From: Dickeya lacustris
GTDB lineage: Bacteria; Pseudomonadota; Gammaproteobacteria; Enterobacterales; Enterobacteriaceae
DNA length: 64,000 nt
NCBI RefSeq assembly: GCF_029635795.1
Contig: NZ_CP114280.1
Span: forward strand, 744,001 to 808,000
Reading direction: 5' to 3'
A program made the position numbers and the translations under genes. Shown piece by piece: positions 37,002 to 47,381 of the stretch. The notes beneath the pieces are model-generated. The model did no database searches. It had not been told where the DNA came from and saw only the letters and a program-made list of their open reading frames with translations. The stretch's first letter is position 1. The number at the start of each line of letters is the position of its first letter.

Positions 37002-38327
37002 ATGGACGCCCTCCCACACTCTATTCGCACCGCCTCACGTCAGGCGTATCGCGCCAGCGTGTTGCACTTTACGGCTGACCCACTCAATGACCCACAGGCC
37101 ACCCAGTTTATTGACGATGGTGTGTTGATTGTCTGTGACGGTTACATTGAACACGCCCTGCCCTACCACCAGCTCGATGCCAACGATCTCGCCTCGCTGG
37201 AGATCATTGACTATCGCGGACGCTTGCTGATGCCGGGTTTTATCGACACACACGTCCATTTCCCGCAAATGGAGATGATAGCGTCATATGGCGAGCAGCT
37301 GTTATCCTGGCTAAATACCTACACCTTCCCCACCGAGCGTAAATTCGCCGATGCGCGCTACGCCCGCGAACGCGCCGACTTTTTCTTGCAACAACTGCTG
37401 CGCCATGGCACCACCACCGCGCTGGTGTTCGCCACCGTACATCCCCAATCGGTTGATGCGCTGTTCCAGGCGGCGCAAACGCTGGATATGTGCTTAATCG
37501 CCGGAAAAGTGATGATGGATAGCCATGCGCCGCATGACCTATGCGATACCCCCGCGCAGAGCTACGCGCAATCGAAAGCCTTGATTGAAAAATGGCACCG
37601 GCGCGGGCGGCTGCATTACGCCGTCACCCCACGCTTTGCCGCCACATCCAGTCGTGCGCAACTGGCGCTGGCGGGGAAATTGCTGCAAGAGCACCCAGAT
37701 GTGTATTTGCATACACATCTGGCAGAAAACAAGGACGAAATCGCCTGGGTGCAATCGCTGTTTCCCGAACATCGCCACTATCTTGATGTCTATCACCATC
37801 ACGGCCTGACGGGACGCCGCTCCGTGTTTGCCCATGCCATTCATCTGCACGCAGATGAAGTCGGGCTGCTGGCAACAAGCCAGTCTGCCGTCGCATTTTG
37901 CCCCTGCTCGAACCTGTTTTTGGGGAGCGGCCTGTTCCGGTTACACGCGCTGAAGCAGGCGGGAATACGCATAGGTATCGGCACCGATGTGGGCGCGGGC
38001 ACCAGCCTGTCACTGCTACAAACCCTAAACGATGGCTACAAAGTACAACAGCTACAGGGAGAAAAACTCTCGGCTCGCGAGGGGTTTTACCAGGCTACAT
38101 TGGGCGGCGCGAGCGCATTATCACTGGATGAACAGTTGGGCAATTTCCTGCCGGGGAAAGCCGCAGATTTTGTGGTGCTGGACTGGGCGGCCACCCCGCT
38201 ACAGCACTTGCGCCAGCAGCACGCCGCCACGCTGGATGATCGCCTGTTCGCATTGATGATGCAAGGTGATGACAGAAACATCAGCGCCACTTATGTGAAG
38301 GGCCGCTGCGTTTACCAACGCCCCTGA
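37002..38327 (+). CDS. guaD: Guanine deaminase
   Basis: GuaD hydrolyses guanine to xanthine and ammonia in purine salvage/catabolism. The 441-residue amidohydrolase has the zinc-binding HxH in MPGFIDTHVHFPQ. It also has YLHTHLAENKDEI, VFAHAIHLHADEVG, the FCPCSNLFLGSG substrate motif and the metal/catalytic Asp in IGTDVGAGTS. The N-terminal start MDALPHSIRTASRQ follows AGGAGATAGTA. It stands as a single gene just right of the P2-like element. Confidence 0.95.
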   Translation: MDALPHSIRTASRQAYRASVLHFTADPLNDPQATQFIDDGVLIVCDGYIEHALPYHQLDANDLASLEIIDYRGRLLMPGFIDTHVHFPQMEMIASYGEQLLSWLNTYTFPTERKFADARYARERADFFLQQLLRHGTTTALVFATVHPQSVDALFQAAQTLDMCLIAGKVMMDSHAPHDLCDTPAQSYAQSKALIEKWHRRGRLHYAVTPRFAATSSRAQLALAGKLLQEHPDVYLHTHLAENKDEIAWVQSLFPEHRHYLDVYHHHGLTGRRSVFAHAIHLHADEVGLLATSQSAVAFCPCSNLFLGSGLFRLHALKQAGIRIGIGTDVGAGTSLSLLQTLNDGYKVQQLQGEKLSAREGFYQATLGGASALSLDEQLGNFLPGKAADFVVLDWAATPLQHLRQQHAATLDDRLFALMMQGDDRNISATYVKGRCVYQRP

Positions 38328-38610
38328 TCTGGGCCCTCAAACCGGCGCGCCGGAGGCTATCTCCGGCGCACTGCCACGCCGATATCAGTGATAAAGGATG
38401 GATAATTTGCGCAGAAATTGCGCGACACGTCACAGATTTCGGTGATCCACCCCACAATTTATTAAAAAAAATAACGTGATGAGGTGTCGCTTACCGATAA
38501 CTGTCTTTGAATAATATCGGAGAAGGGTTTCAGCCAGTTACGGGATGGCAGCACATTGGGCTGGGCATGTTTGCGCACCCGCCAATCACTATTACCAGTA
38601 AGGCTTCATC

Positions 38611-40428
38611 ATGATTCCCTCATGCCATCGTGATACCGAAAACCAGCAACAGATCCTCGAGCGTATGCTGGCCATTTTTGATGCTCAACCGGCCGAGGAA
38701 ATGACCCGGTTGACGCGTATTACCCGCCGGTTCTTTCAGGTCAATAGTGTGGTGATTTCACTGGTGAATCACGAGCGGCAATGGTTTTTGTCCCGTGCCA
38801 ATTTTCCGCTCAAGGAACCGGCTATCGAGTTTTCTTTTTGTATTCATACCGTGACGGCCAATGCTCCGCTCATCGTGCCTGACACCCACCGCGATTTGCG
38901 TTTCGCCAGTAATCCACTGGTGCAAGGCCCCGAAGCCATACGATTTCACGCCAGCTACCCGTTACGTTCAACCCGTGGCACGCCGCTGGGGGCACTGTGT
39001 CTGTATCATGACAAACCGCGAGATTTTGATGCAGAAGAGCTGCAACAGCTCAGTGACCTGGCTTTTATCGTGCAAACGGGGCTGCACAAAGTGGAGATGC
39101 AGGCACGCGAGGCCATCGCACAGGAGCAGCTTTATCAGTCGGATTGTATCAATCAGCAAATTTTTTCACGGGCAGCAATCGGGCTGGCGCTGGTCGCCCC
39201 TGACCGGCGGCCGCTCAAGTTCAACCCGGCATTTTGTGACATGCTTGGCTACGATGAGGCCACGTTATTAGCGCTGCCGGCGGAAAAAATAGTCCATCCT
39301 GATGATCTGCCCACCCTGCTCCATGATCACCGCCTACTGATAGAGAACAATCTACAGGAGAGCACGCAGTTGCGGCGTTACGTTCGCGCGGATGGCAGCG
39401 ATTTATGGGCTCAGGTTTCTATATCGGTACTGTTCCAGCCCGATGGCAGCAAATTCGGGCTGCTGCTGGCGTTAACCGATCTCAGCCAGCAAAAGGCCAC
39501 CGAGAAAACGCTGCTGGATTTAAGCCAGGAACTGGAAACGCGGGTAGAACAACGCACCTCAGAACTGCGCCAGCGCAATCAGTTTATTCAGGATATTACT
39601 GACAATATTCCCGCCATGATTTCCTGCATTACGCCAGATAACCAATTGTCATTTGCCAATCGTCATCTGCGCAACCTGCTGGAGACGTTAACCGGCCACG
39701 ACAGGCCATTTGATCGTGATATTCATGAGCTGTTTCGCCCTCAGGAACTGGGCTTGTTTATGCCAAAACTTGAAGAGTCGCGGCAAAATCATCAGGCGCT
39801 GTCATTCGAGCATGTGCTGGATATTCCAGATGACAATCCCATCACCTTTCATACAGAACTGGTGCCAGCGACCTCGCCAGAATTAGGCACCTATATTCTT
39901 TCAACCGATATCACCCACCTGACGGTCTTGCGCGATCAGTTGGCGTTTGAAGCCAATCATGACCACCTGACCGGTTTACCTAATCGACGGGCGGTGATCA
40001 GTTACCTTAATCGTCAGGCCAGTAAGAAACGACGCGGCGCATTGGCATTATTGTTTTTTGATATCAATAACTTTAAAAGCTATAACGATCGGTTCGGTCA
40101 CGACTTCGGCGACAGAGTGATTAAAACTTTCGCCCGTCTGTTACGCAAACATACCCGCTCATATGACTTTATCGGCCGTTTATCCGGCGATGAGTTTTTG
40201 ATGATTATTCACGAGCAGCGCAATTTAATCAGTGAAATACGGGTCATCACGCAGAAACTGAAAGAACGCATTGAGAAACCCGTGACTATCCGTAACCAAA
40301 CCATCTCGTTATCCGCAAGCATTGGCCGTGCCATTTTGCCCAAAGGTGTGCCACTCAATGCCCACGAGTTGATTCGTCAGGCTGATACTGCCATGTATCG
40401 CGCCAAACGCCGCCAAACATCGGGCTAA
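38611..40428 (+). CDS. GAF-PAS-GGDEF protein, probable diguanylate cyclase with SGDEF motif
   Basis: The 605-residue cytosolic sensor has an N-terminal GAF domain (residues about 25-165, ISLVNHERQWFLSRANF, LRSTRGTPLGALCLY), a PAS domain (about 185-300, GLALVAPDRRPLKFNPAFC), a short coiled coil and a second PAS (about 325-445). A C-terminal GGDEF domain opens with NHDHLTGLPNRRAVI. The active-site motif is SGDEF (GRLSGDEFLMI); SGDEF variants can be active. DINNFKSYNDRFGHDFGD carries the metal and GTP contacts, and no RxxD inhibitory site is seen just upstream. It would make c-di-GMP in response to an unknown signal. No membrane segment is visible. Confidence 0.9.
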   Translation: MIPSCHRDTENQQQILERMLAIFDAQPAEEMTRLTRITRRFFQVNSVVISLVNHERQWFLSRANFPLKEPAIEFSFCIHTVTANAPLIVPDTHRDLRFASNPLVQGPEAIRFHASYPLRSTRGTPLGALCLYHDKPRDFDAEELQQLSDLAFIVQTGLHKVEMQAREAIAQEQLYQSDCINQQIFSRAAIGLALVAPDRRPLKFNPAFCDMLGYDEATLLALPAEKIVHPDDLPTLLHDHRLLIENNLQESTQLRRYVRADGSDLWAQVSISVLFQPDGSKFGLLLALTDLSQQKATEKTLLDLSQELETRVEQRTSELRQRNQFIQDITDNIPAMISCITPDNQLSFANRHLRNLLETLTGHDRPFDRDIHELFRPQELGLFMPKLEESRQNHQALSFEHVLDIPDDNPITFHTELVPATSPELGTYILSTDITHLTVLRDQLAFEANHDHLTGLPNRRAVISYLNRQASKKRRGALALLFFDINNFKSYNDRFGHDFGDRVIKTFARLLRKHTRSYDFIGRLSGDEFLMIIHEQRNLISEIRVITQKLKERIEKPVTIRNQTISLSASIGRAILPKGVPLNAHELIRQADTAMYRAKRRQTSG

Positions 40429-40931
40429 CCGCCTCCCCCTTTAGCGCTACGCAACTTTCTGCCTGCGCGCGTTACCGCGCAGGCGTTTTCTTGTCGCTCC
40501 AATGATAACGCCATCCTTAAGTGACGCCCGTCACGGCCTCGCCAGGATTTTTGTTTAACTTTTGTTAAATTAAAATTAATTAATTGTGATTCTAAAAGGT
40601 TATTTTGATTTGAAAATGAAATTCTCCGCACAAGTGCTAGATTTAAAATAACCACAATATAAAAGCGGGACTTATCACTTGCCTGGGCAAATCACTGCGG
40701 GTGTTGAAGGCGATTTTACGCATAACAATCGCTGTTACAGGCGAGATAGCCGCTCAACGCCATCGGCGTTACCCGCCAAACTGTTCTGCCAATAACGAGG
40801 AGGTCGTAAACACAGGTTAGGTTGCTGTTTTCGCCACGTATCGATGGCGAATAACGACTGTGTTGTTTGTTTGTTTTTTTCATCGCGATACCTGATGTCC
40901 AGACTAAAAATAATCTTTAAGAGGACTTGAA
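40429..40931. other. Intergenic region before the Aer-like receptor gene
   Basis: 503 bp without a gene. It begins with a terminator for the diguanylate cyclase gene and continues through a very AT-rich stretch (40555-40640). It should hold the promoter of the receptor gene; I find no clear sigma28 (flagellar) promoter by eye. Confidence 0.5.
40461..40492 (+). terminator. Intrinsic terminator after the diguanylate cyclase gene
   Basis: GCCTGCGCG (40461-40469) pairs with CGCGCAGGC (40476-40484), followed by GTTTTCTT. Confidence 0.85.
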
Positions 40932-42479
40932 ATGCGCAATAACCAGCCAGTCACACAGCGTGAATATATTTTCGACAAGGACGCGACACTCATGTCAGTT
41001 ACTGATGTGAATAGCCATATTGTGTACGCGAACGATGCATTTATTGAGGTCAGTGGGTTTGACCCGGAAGAGATAGAAGGCCAGCCGCATAATTTTGTTC
41101 GTCATCCAGACATGCCCGTTGAAGCATTTCGCGATATGTGGGAGACGCTCAAACATCAGGAACCCTGGACTGCGCTGGTCAAAAACCGGCGCAAGAATGG
41201 CGATCACTATTGGGTGCGCGCCAACGCCGTACCGATTGTGCGACAGGGGCGCACGACCGGGTATATGTCTGTACGTACACAACCGGCGCGACAGGAAGTT
41301 GAAGCGGCGGAAAAGCTGTATCAAACCATGCGCGAAGATACTCGCGGTAAAATCAAACTGCACAAAGGGGTACTGTTTAAACGCGGTCTGAGCGGTATTT
41401 TTTCTCGTTTTCGCCTGATCTCCATGCGCTGGCGGTTGCGCGGTATTATGGCGCTGGCGGCCCTTATCAGCTATGTCACCTTCTGGGCAATTCATAGTAA
41501 TTTTGACTCGGATTTCTATATCTCCAGCGTCTTTATGACGGCGATGATGCTGGTGCTTGATGTGTTATTAGAGTGGCAATTAATCAACCCGATTGAGCGC
41601 GTCAGGCAGCAGGCGCTGGATATCGCCACCGGTAACACTAACACCATCCACTATGAAGATAGAGCGGATGAAATTGGCGCGATTCAACGCTCTATTGGCC
41701 AGTTAGGGTTAATGTTCCGCTGGTTGGTGGATGATATCAGCATGCAGGTTTTGAGTATTCGCTCTGCCAGCGACGAACTGGCCCACGGCAGTGAGGATAT
41801 GAATAGCCATGCCGAACGTACCGCCGCCAACGTACAGCAAACCGCTGCGGCCATGAACGAAATTAACACCACCGTACAGACCAACACCGCAACCACCCGT
41901 GAAGCCAGCCAGCAAGCGGCAACCGCCAGCAATGCCGCCACCAGCGGCGGTAAAGTCATCCATGAGATGGAAAAAACCATGGACAGCATTGTCGCCAGCT
42001 CGGAGAAAATCGCCGGTATTACCTCGATTATCGATAACATCGCCTTTCAGACCAATATTCTGGCCTTGAATGCCGCCGTAGAAGCCGCGCGCGCCGGTGA
42101 GCAAGGGAAAGGTTTTGCCGTCGTCGCGGGCGAAGTGCGTAATCTGGCGCAACGCAGCGCCAGCGCAGCCGGTGAAATCAAACAGTTGATTGAAGCAAGC
42201 GTGGCGCAAGTTCGCTACGGCTCCAGCCACGTTCGGGAGGCGGGCGAAAGCACTCAGGATATCGTCTCTCGGGTAAACAGCGTTAGCCAGTTAATCGCCC
42301 ACATTGCCGATTCAACCAAAGAGCAGACGGTCGGGCTCTCGGAAATCGGCCGCGCCGTGGAAGAACTGGAGCAAATTACCCAGCAAAATGCCACCCAGGT
42401 TAACACCTGCGCCTTGGCTTCCGATCAACTCAAACAGCAGGCACACCGGCTCGAGCAAGCTCTGCATGTCTTTCGTTAA
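40932..42479 (+). CDS. Aer-like PAS chemoreceptor (aerotaxis/energy taxis)
   Basis: The 515-residue protein has the Aer layout. A cytosolic N-terminal PAS domain ([52 protein letters not shown]) would bind FAD in Aer. A short double-pass membrane hairpin (about residues 170-215) follows with almost no periplasmic domain, then HAMP and the signalling domain with [20 protein letters not shown] at the tip. Length agrees with E. coli Aer (506). There is no C-terminal xWxxF tether. Several Aer-like paralogues are common in soft-rot bacteria, so the exact signal is uncertain. Confidence 0.92.
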   Translation: MRNNQPVTQREYIFDKDATLMSVTDVNSHIVYANDAFIEVSGFDPEEIEGQPHNFVRHPDMPVEAFRDMWETLKHQEPWTALVKNRRKNGDHYWVRANAVPIVRQGRTTGYMSVRTQPARQEVEAAEKLYQTMREDTRGKIKLHKGVLFKRGLSGIFSRFRLISMRWRLRGIMALAALISYVTFWAIHSNFDSDFYISSVFMTAMMLVLDVLLEWQLINPIERVRQQALDIATGNTNTIHYEDRADEIGAIQRSIGQLGLMFRWLVDDISMQVLSIRSASDELAHGSEDMNSHAERTAANVQQTAAAMNEINTTVQTNTATTREASQQAATASNAATSGGKVIHEMEKTMDSIVASSEKIAGITSIIDNIAFQTNILALNAAVEAARAGEQGKGFAVVAGEVRNLAQRSASAAGEIKQLIEASVAQVRYGSSHVREAGESTQDIVSRVNSVSQLIAHIADSTKEQTVGLSEIGRAVEELEQITQQNATQVNTCALASDQLKQQAHRLEQALHVFR

Positions 42480-42768
42480 TACACGCCATGCGCCCCGCTG
42501 CCAGGGGCGCATGCTTTCTTCCACGCCCAGCGCCACGCCGTTGCATCACCGTGTGAACCCCGCAGGGGCCCGTAGCGTCATACTCGTCCTGCGGGCCGAT
42601 AGCCTTTATTCTGCGCGTATTTCTTCCGCTCTCATGTATTTCGCTCTCATTGCAGTGCAGAGACGCCCGGTTGAAGTCGCGTCAGTAACATGGCCGTCTC
42701 CCCTTTGCGGTTATTGATTGTTTTACCGGCGGGGGATTGACCATGTTTTCTCTTCGGGGCAAGTGTTT

Positions 42769-44059
42769 ATGTCTGATGTCATGATATCCCCGCGTTCACG
42801 CCTGGTGAACGTGTTACGCATGATGGCGGCGCTGGTGCTCACCGGCGTCCTGTCCGGCCTTGGCGGTATGCTATTGGCGCTCTTGTTACACAAAGTGCAG
42901 CATCTGGCGTACGGCTATAGTCTGGACAAGGTCATCAGCGATGAAAGTTTTCTGCAAGGTGTCACGCAGGCCCCGCCACTACGCCGCGTTCTGGCGCTGT
43001 TGGGGGCGGGGCTGATAGCGGGACTGGGCTGGTATGCGTTGTACCGTTATGGGAGAAAATTGATCGGTATCGCTGCCGCGCTTCAGGCGGAAAAACCGCT
43101 GATGCCCGTTGCCGAAACGGTCATTCATGCCTTGCTGCAAATCATTACCGTCGCGCTGGGGTCGCCGTTGGGAAGAGAAGTCGCCCCGCGTGAACTCGGC
43201 GCACTGGCCGCCAGCCGTCTGGGGCACTGGCTGAACCTCTCCTCCCCAGACACCCGATTATTGATAGCCTGCGGCGCCGGAGGTGGGCTCGCGGCGGTGT
43301 ACAATGTGCCGTTAGGCGCAGCGCTGTTCGTGCTTGAAGCGATGCTGGCGCGTTTTCACCTCAAAGCCACTCTGTCCGCCCTGTTTACCTGTGCGCTGGC
43401 GGCCTTAATCGCGCGTCTTGGATTAGGCAATGAATACCAGTACCACCTGAATATGCGGCTGGATGTCAGTGACAATTTGCTGGTCTGGGCCCTGTTGACC
43501 GGCCCAATATTTGGCGTTGCCGCCACCCTGTTTGTCCGTATCACGCGTCAGGCGCGGCAACATGCGCCCCGGCATTCACGTATTATTCTGACCAAATCTG
43601 CTCAATTTCACCCTGCTCGGCCTGCTGGTCATCATCCTGCCGCCGTTGGCCGGAAACGGTAAAGGGCCCGCAGAGTTAAGCTTTACCAGCCAGTTGCCGG
43701 TTGGGTTGGCCATCATGGTATTGGTCGGTAAAGTCTTCATTCAGTGGAGTAGTTTGCGTTCCGGTGCGCAAGGCGGATTACTGACACCCGGCCTTGCTAA
43801 CGGCGCGTTGCTGGCGCTGGTATTCGGTGCGCTATGGTCGGTGTTATTCCCGCATAACCAACCGGGTGCCTATGCGGTAATTGGCGCAGCGGCTTTCTTA
43901 GCCGCATCGATGAAAATGCCCATGACCAGCCTGGTGTTGATCATGGAGTTTACGCATCTTCAGGCCGACTTTATCGTACCGATTGCGCTGTGCATTACCG
44001 GTGCCGTGGCGACGCAGGCCTGTCTTGAAAAAACGGCTTTTTTTCAGCGCTGCCGATAA
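42769..44059 (+). pseudogene. ClC-family chloride channel/transporter, frameshifted
   Basis: The 5' part (ATG 42769, MSDVMISPRSR) encodes ClC helices with GSPLGREVAPRELGAL (selectivity/gating Glu region) and GAGGGLAAVYNVPLGAALFV. A one-base insertion at about 43597 (AAA-T-CTG) shifts the frame. The 3' part in the next frame continues LLNFTLLGLLVIILPPLAGN, then GAQGGLLTPGLANGALLALV and MKMPMTSLVLIMEFTHLQAD to 44059. Removing the base gives a protein of about 429 residues, like ClcB-type proteins (418 aa). The normal role is H+/Cl- exchange or Cl- flux at the inner membrane. As written it is truncated before the last helices and probably inactive. Confidence 0.85.
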
Positions 44060-44094
44060 ACCACGGCGATAAGCCGTAAGCAGGCGGCCGCCGC

Positions 44095-45717
44095 TTAAGG
44101 GGCCGCTTTCTCAATTTCATCAAATTTCTCAATTTCATCAAATTTCTCAATTTCATCAAAGTAGAGCAGCGAGTTCTCAATGCCCTGGCGCACATTGAGC
44201 ACATGATTGCGCACCGCCACCAGCCGTTTTCCTTGCAACAGGATAACGAATGGCGAATTCTCTCGTATCGCTTGCTGCAACTGTAAATAATACTCGCGGC
44301 GTTGCGTGGGATCGCGCTCCGCTGAAGCGCTGCGGGTCAGTTGACTGAGCGCGGGCGCCAGCCAACCTAAGCGCGATGCCAGCGTATTCGGCCCGCCCGG
44401 TACACTGTAAGCGAACGCACTCGCATTGCTATTGGGGTCGATATAATCCGGGCCCCAGTAAGTCAGCACCGCCTGAAAGCGGCCGCTGCGCATACGTGTC
44501 CACAATTCACTTTCCACCACAGCCTGTACATCAACATGAATATCCGCCAGGGCAAAACTGCCTTGCAACGCCTGCGCAATGTCAACATACGGCGGTTGAT
44601 TGACAACCAGTAACGTAAACCGGCTACCTGCGGCGATACCGGCTTGCGATAAAATCCGCTTCGCCCGCGCGACATCAAGATGGAAGGGTTTATCTCTCGC
44701 CGCCCCGTCAAACCCGCGCGGTAAAAAATTCTGCTGCACCTGATATTGATGTTTGAGCAACCGATGGGCAATCGCTGCGTAATCCACCAGCCAGCGCGCC
44801 GCTTGCCAAAACGCCGGATGACCGAGAAACGGTGACGCGTTATCGCGCGTATTGAAGCCCATGTAATAAATTTTCGCGCCGTCAGCCACATTCACATTGA
44901 TGCCCGGCTGCTGTTCCAGCGCGCTGAACCGATCGGCACCGAGATCGTAGGCCACATCCACATCGCCTTGCAGCAATAGCAGACGCCGTACGCCAGGGTC
45001 TGCGACATCTTTCAAGATAACCTGAGGCAGTCTGGGCGGGTGTGCCGCGTAAGGATTACGCTCCAGCAAGAGCGCCTGCTGTGGGTAATAGTGCCGAATG
45101 TGGTAGCTACCGCTGCCTGCCGAGTGCGTTTTCAGCCAGACATTCGCCCAATCGCCGTCCTGACTGTGTTGCTTGAGCAAATTGCTGTCCACAATTCGCG
45201 CCACGGACGAAGATAACAGATGCAGCACCCGATCGCTGCCAAGGTTGCCAGCCCAGCGGAGCACGACCCGATGATCGTCAATTTTGCGCACCTGCTCATC
45301 CATATTCTCCGCTCGCCACCCCAGCTCATTGAGAATGAAAATCGGCGTCTTATTGAGCGTTACCGCACGGCGCAATGAGTAAACCACATCATCCGCCAGC
45401 ACCGGATTGCCAGAGGCAAACACCGCATTCGGATCAAGGCTGAAAATCAGGCTATTTGGCTCGTGCCCCTCATGCCAGGACAACGCCAAATCAGCGGCCA
45501 GCATCGTCGGTTGCGTGCGATTGACTTTTACCAGCCCCTGATAAAGCGCATCCAGACAGCTGTTGCTGACGCTCTCAAAGCTTTCGGCGGGATCAAAGCT
45601 GAGAACGCCATTCAGAGAGATGGCGACCACCAGGGTATTGTCCGGCGTTGCGGCTTTGGCGGGTATGCCGGTCAGCCATGTGATTGTCAGCCAAAGCGCC
45701 AACCATGCCTTTCTCAT
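44095..45717 (-). CDS. ABC transporter substrate-binding protein (peptide/nickel family)
   Basis: This is the periplasmic binding protein of the SBP_bac_5 family (oligopeptide, dipeptide or nickel uptake). A signal peptide (MRKAWLALWLTITWLTGIPAKA) precedes the family motifs TMLADLALSW-like and FSLDPNAVFASGNPVLADDV, then TYWGPDYIDPNSNASAF. The 540-residue product ends in three exact repeats of the hexapeptide FDEIEK, encoded by an 18-bp tandem repeat and absent from the family. It is the last gene of the cluster, 147 bp after the ATPase gene. The substrate cannot be told from sequence. Confidence 0.9.
   Translation of the reverse strand: MRKAWLALWLTITWLTGIPAKAATPDNTLVVAISLNGVLSFDPAESFESVSNSCLDALYQGLVKVNRTQPTMLAADLALSWHEGHEPNSLIFSLDPNAVFASGNPVLADDVVYSLRRAVTLNKTPIFILNELGWRAENMDEQVRKIDDHRVVLRWAGNLGSDRVLHLLSSSVARIVDSNLLKQHSQDGDWANVWLKTHSAGSGSYHIRHYYPQQALLLERNPYAAHPPRLPQVILKDVADPGVRRLLLLQGDVDVAYDLGADRFSALEQQPGINVNVADGAKIYYMGFNTRDNASPFLGHPAFWQAARWLVDYAAIAHRLLKHQYQVQQNFLPRGFDGAARDKPFHLDVARAKRILSQAGIAAGSRFTLLVVNQPPYVDIAQALQGSFALADIHVDVQAVVESELWTRMRSGRFQAVLTYWGPDYIDPNSNASAFAYSVPGGPNTLASRLGWLAPALSQLTRSASAERDPTQRREYYLQLQQAIRENSPFVILLQGKRLVAVRNHVLNVRQGIENSLLYFDEIEKFDEIEKFDEIEKAAP
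44107..44160 (-). repeat. 18-bp tandem repeat, three perfect copies, inside the binding-protein gene
   Basis: TTTCTCAATTTCATCAAA occurs three times in a row and encodes FDEIEK repeats at the extreme C-terminus of the binding protein. The unit is a multiple of three, so copy changes keep the frame. Confidence 0.95.
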
Positions 45718-45864
45718 TGTGTGGTCCTGTCTATCCTGACTGCTGCCAATGCGCCTGCAACGGCGTCCTGAATACGATGTAGTGCTAATACGGTGTAGTG
45801 CTATGCGTTAGCCGCGCGCTGTTGCGGACGCGGTATTGCAGATAACGGCAAAGAAAACGTTTGC

Positions 45865-46548
45865 TCACCCCGGCTGTAAACGCCCGTTTTTCAGCCAGAG
45901 CAGTTGATCGCACATATGCTGTACGACGTGGCAATCATGGCTGACCAGAATAATGGTCAACCCTTCTTGCTCACGCAGCGTACTTAGCACATTCAATACC
46001 TGCGCCTGCCCTAATGTATCCAGCGCCGAGGTGGCCTCATCAAGCAACAGCAATGTCGGACGCAGCAATAAAGCGCGTAATAACGCTACCCGCTGGCACT
46101 GCCCGCCAGATAACTGATGCGGGTAGCGCGCCAATAACGACACCGGCAGCCCGAGCATCTCGGCAAGTTGCCCTATCTGCCCGTCGATATCCATCTCGCC
46201 TTGACGCTTTAGCGGTTCACTCAGCGTTTTATACACACTGTAACGAGGATGCAGTGACGCGCACGGCTCCTGAAACACCATTTGCACCCGGTAACGCAGC
46301 GGCGCAGCAAAAGGACGGCCCGGTGTAATAGGGCACCCGAGCAACGTCAGCGCACCTGACCAGCACGCATTCAGCCCCGCCAGCGTCCACAGTAGCGATG
46401 ATTTCCCGCTCCCGGATGCGCCAGCAACGCCCAGACATGCGCCTTGCGCCAGACTAAAACTGGCATCATGGATAATCGGGTGGCGTTTTCCGTGCTCACC
46501 ATACGCCACACACAGATGCTGTGCCGTGACAGCCAGTACGTTATTCAT
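45865..46548 (-). CDS. Oligopeptide/nickel-type ABC transporter ATPase (second ATPase)
   Basis: The start ATG 46548 (MNNVLAVTAQHLCVAYGEHG) gives 227 residues; an extension to 46686 is not family-like. It has Walker A (GASGSGKSS), the Q-loop (QMVFQEPCASLHP), the signature LSGGQCQRVALLRALLLRP, Walker B (LLLLDEATSALD) and the H-loop (LVSHD). It overlaps the end of the preceding ATPase gene by eight bases. It would power the two permeases below, if its partner ATPase is not required. Confidence 0.93.
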   Translation of the reverse strand: MNNVLAVTAQHLCVAYGEHGKRHPIIHDASFSLAQGACLGVAGASGSGKSSLLWTLAGLNACWSGALTLLGCPITPGRPFAAPLRYRVQMVFQEPCASLHPRYSVYKTLSEPLKRQGEMDIDGQIGQLAEMLGLPVSLLARYPHQLSGGQCQRVALLRALLLRPTLLLLDEATSALDTLGQAQVLNVLSTLREQEGLTIILVSHDCHVVQHMCDQLLWLKNGRLQPG

Positions 46549-47381
46549 ACAACATCTCTTGCGGTTTCGGCCCCAGCGGCTTTCCGCGCGTGTGCAACCC
46601 CGGTTGGGATTGCCATAACGCCTGCGTGTAGGGATGCGTGGCGTGCGGTAATTGCGACGCGGGCAGCTCATCCACGCGTTGCCCATTTTTCATCACCACG
46701 ATGCGCGAACAATGGTTCATGACCAGCGGCAGATCGTGACTGATTAACAACAGCCCCATGCGATGCTTGTGGAGTAAATGATCCAACAGCGAGAGCACCT
46801 GTACGCGGGTTTCTCGATCCAACGCAAACGTGCGCTCATCGATAATGAGTAAATCGGGGCGGGTAATCATCGCCATTGCCAGCATCACCCGCTGCGCCAT
46901 GCCGCCGGAAATCTGGTGCGGATACGCTTGCAGCACATCGCCCGGCCCGGTCAGCCCCACCGCATTCAAACTCTCCTGCACCCGTTCACGTCGCTCACGT
47001 CGGGACAGCGCGGTATGCAATCGTAGCGGCTCTTCTAACTGCCAGCCGAGAGTCCGCATCGGGTTAAGCGCCTGCTTCGGGCCTTGCATCACCATTGGCG
47101 ATACGCCGGGCGCGCAATTGCCGCCACTGCCGGGCGCTCAATCCCATGACATTTTGTCCGGCAATCATCAAGCGCTCGGCACGCAAACGACAGCTCGGCG
47201 GTAACAGCCCCATCAACGCGCAGGCCAGCAACGACTTACCCGCGCCGGACTCCCCCACCAACGCGACTCGCTCACGCTGCATGGTAAACGACAAGCCTGA
47301 AACCAGCGGGGCGGCATCAGGCACATCGCTCTCAATACACAGTTGTTCAATATCCAACAGCAATGGTTCAGTTTCTGTCAT
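46541..47381 (-). pseudogene. ABC transporter ATPase (first ATPase), frameshifted
   Basis: The N-terminal part (ATG 47381, MTETEPLLLDIEQLC) contains Walker A (VGESGAGKS). A one-base insertion at about 47096 diverts the frame after RARRIA. The rest (MVMQGPKQALNPMRTLGW, HQISGGMAQRVMLAMAMITR, ISHDLPLVMNH) lies in another frame down to 46541. Walker B reads LLIIDERTFALD where DEPTTALD is expected, a second sign of decay. A functional ATPase would require correction of the insertion. DppD/OppD-type membership is clear. Confidence 0.85.
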
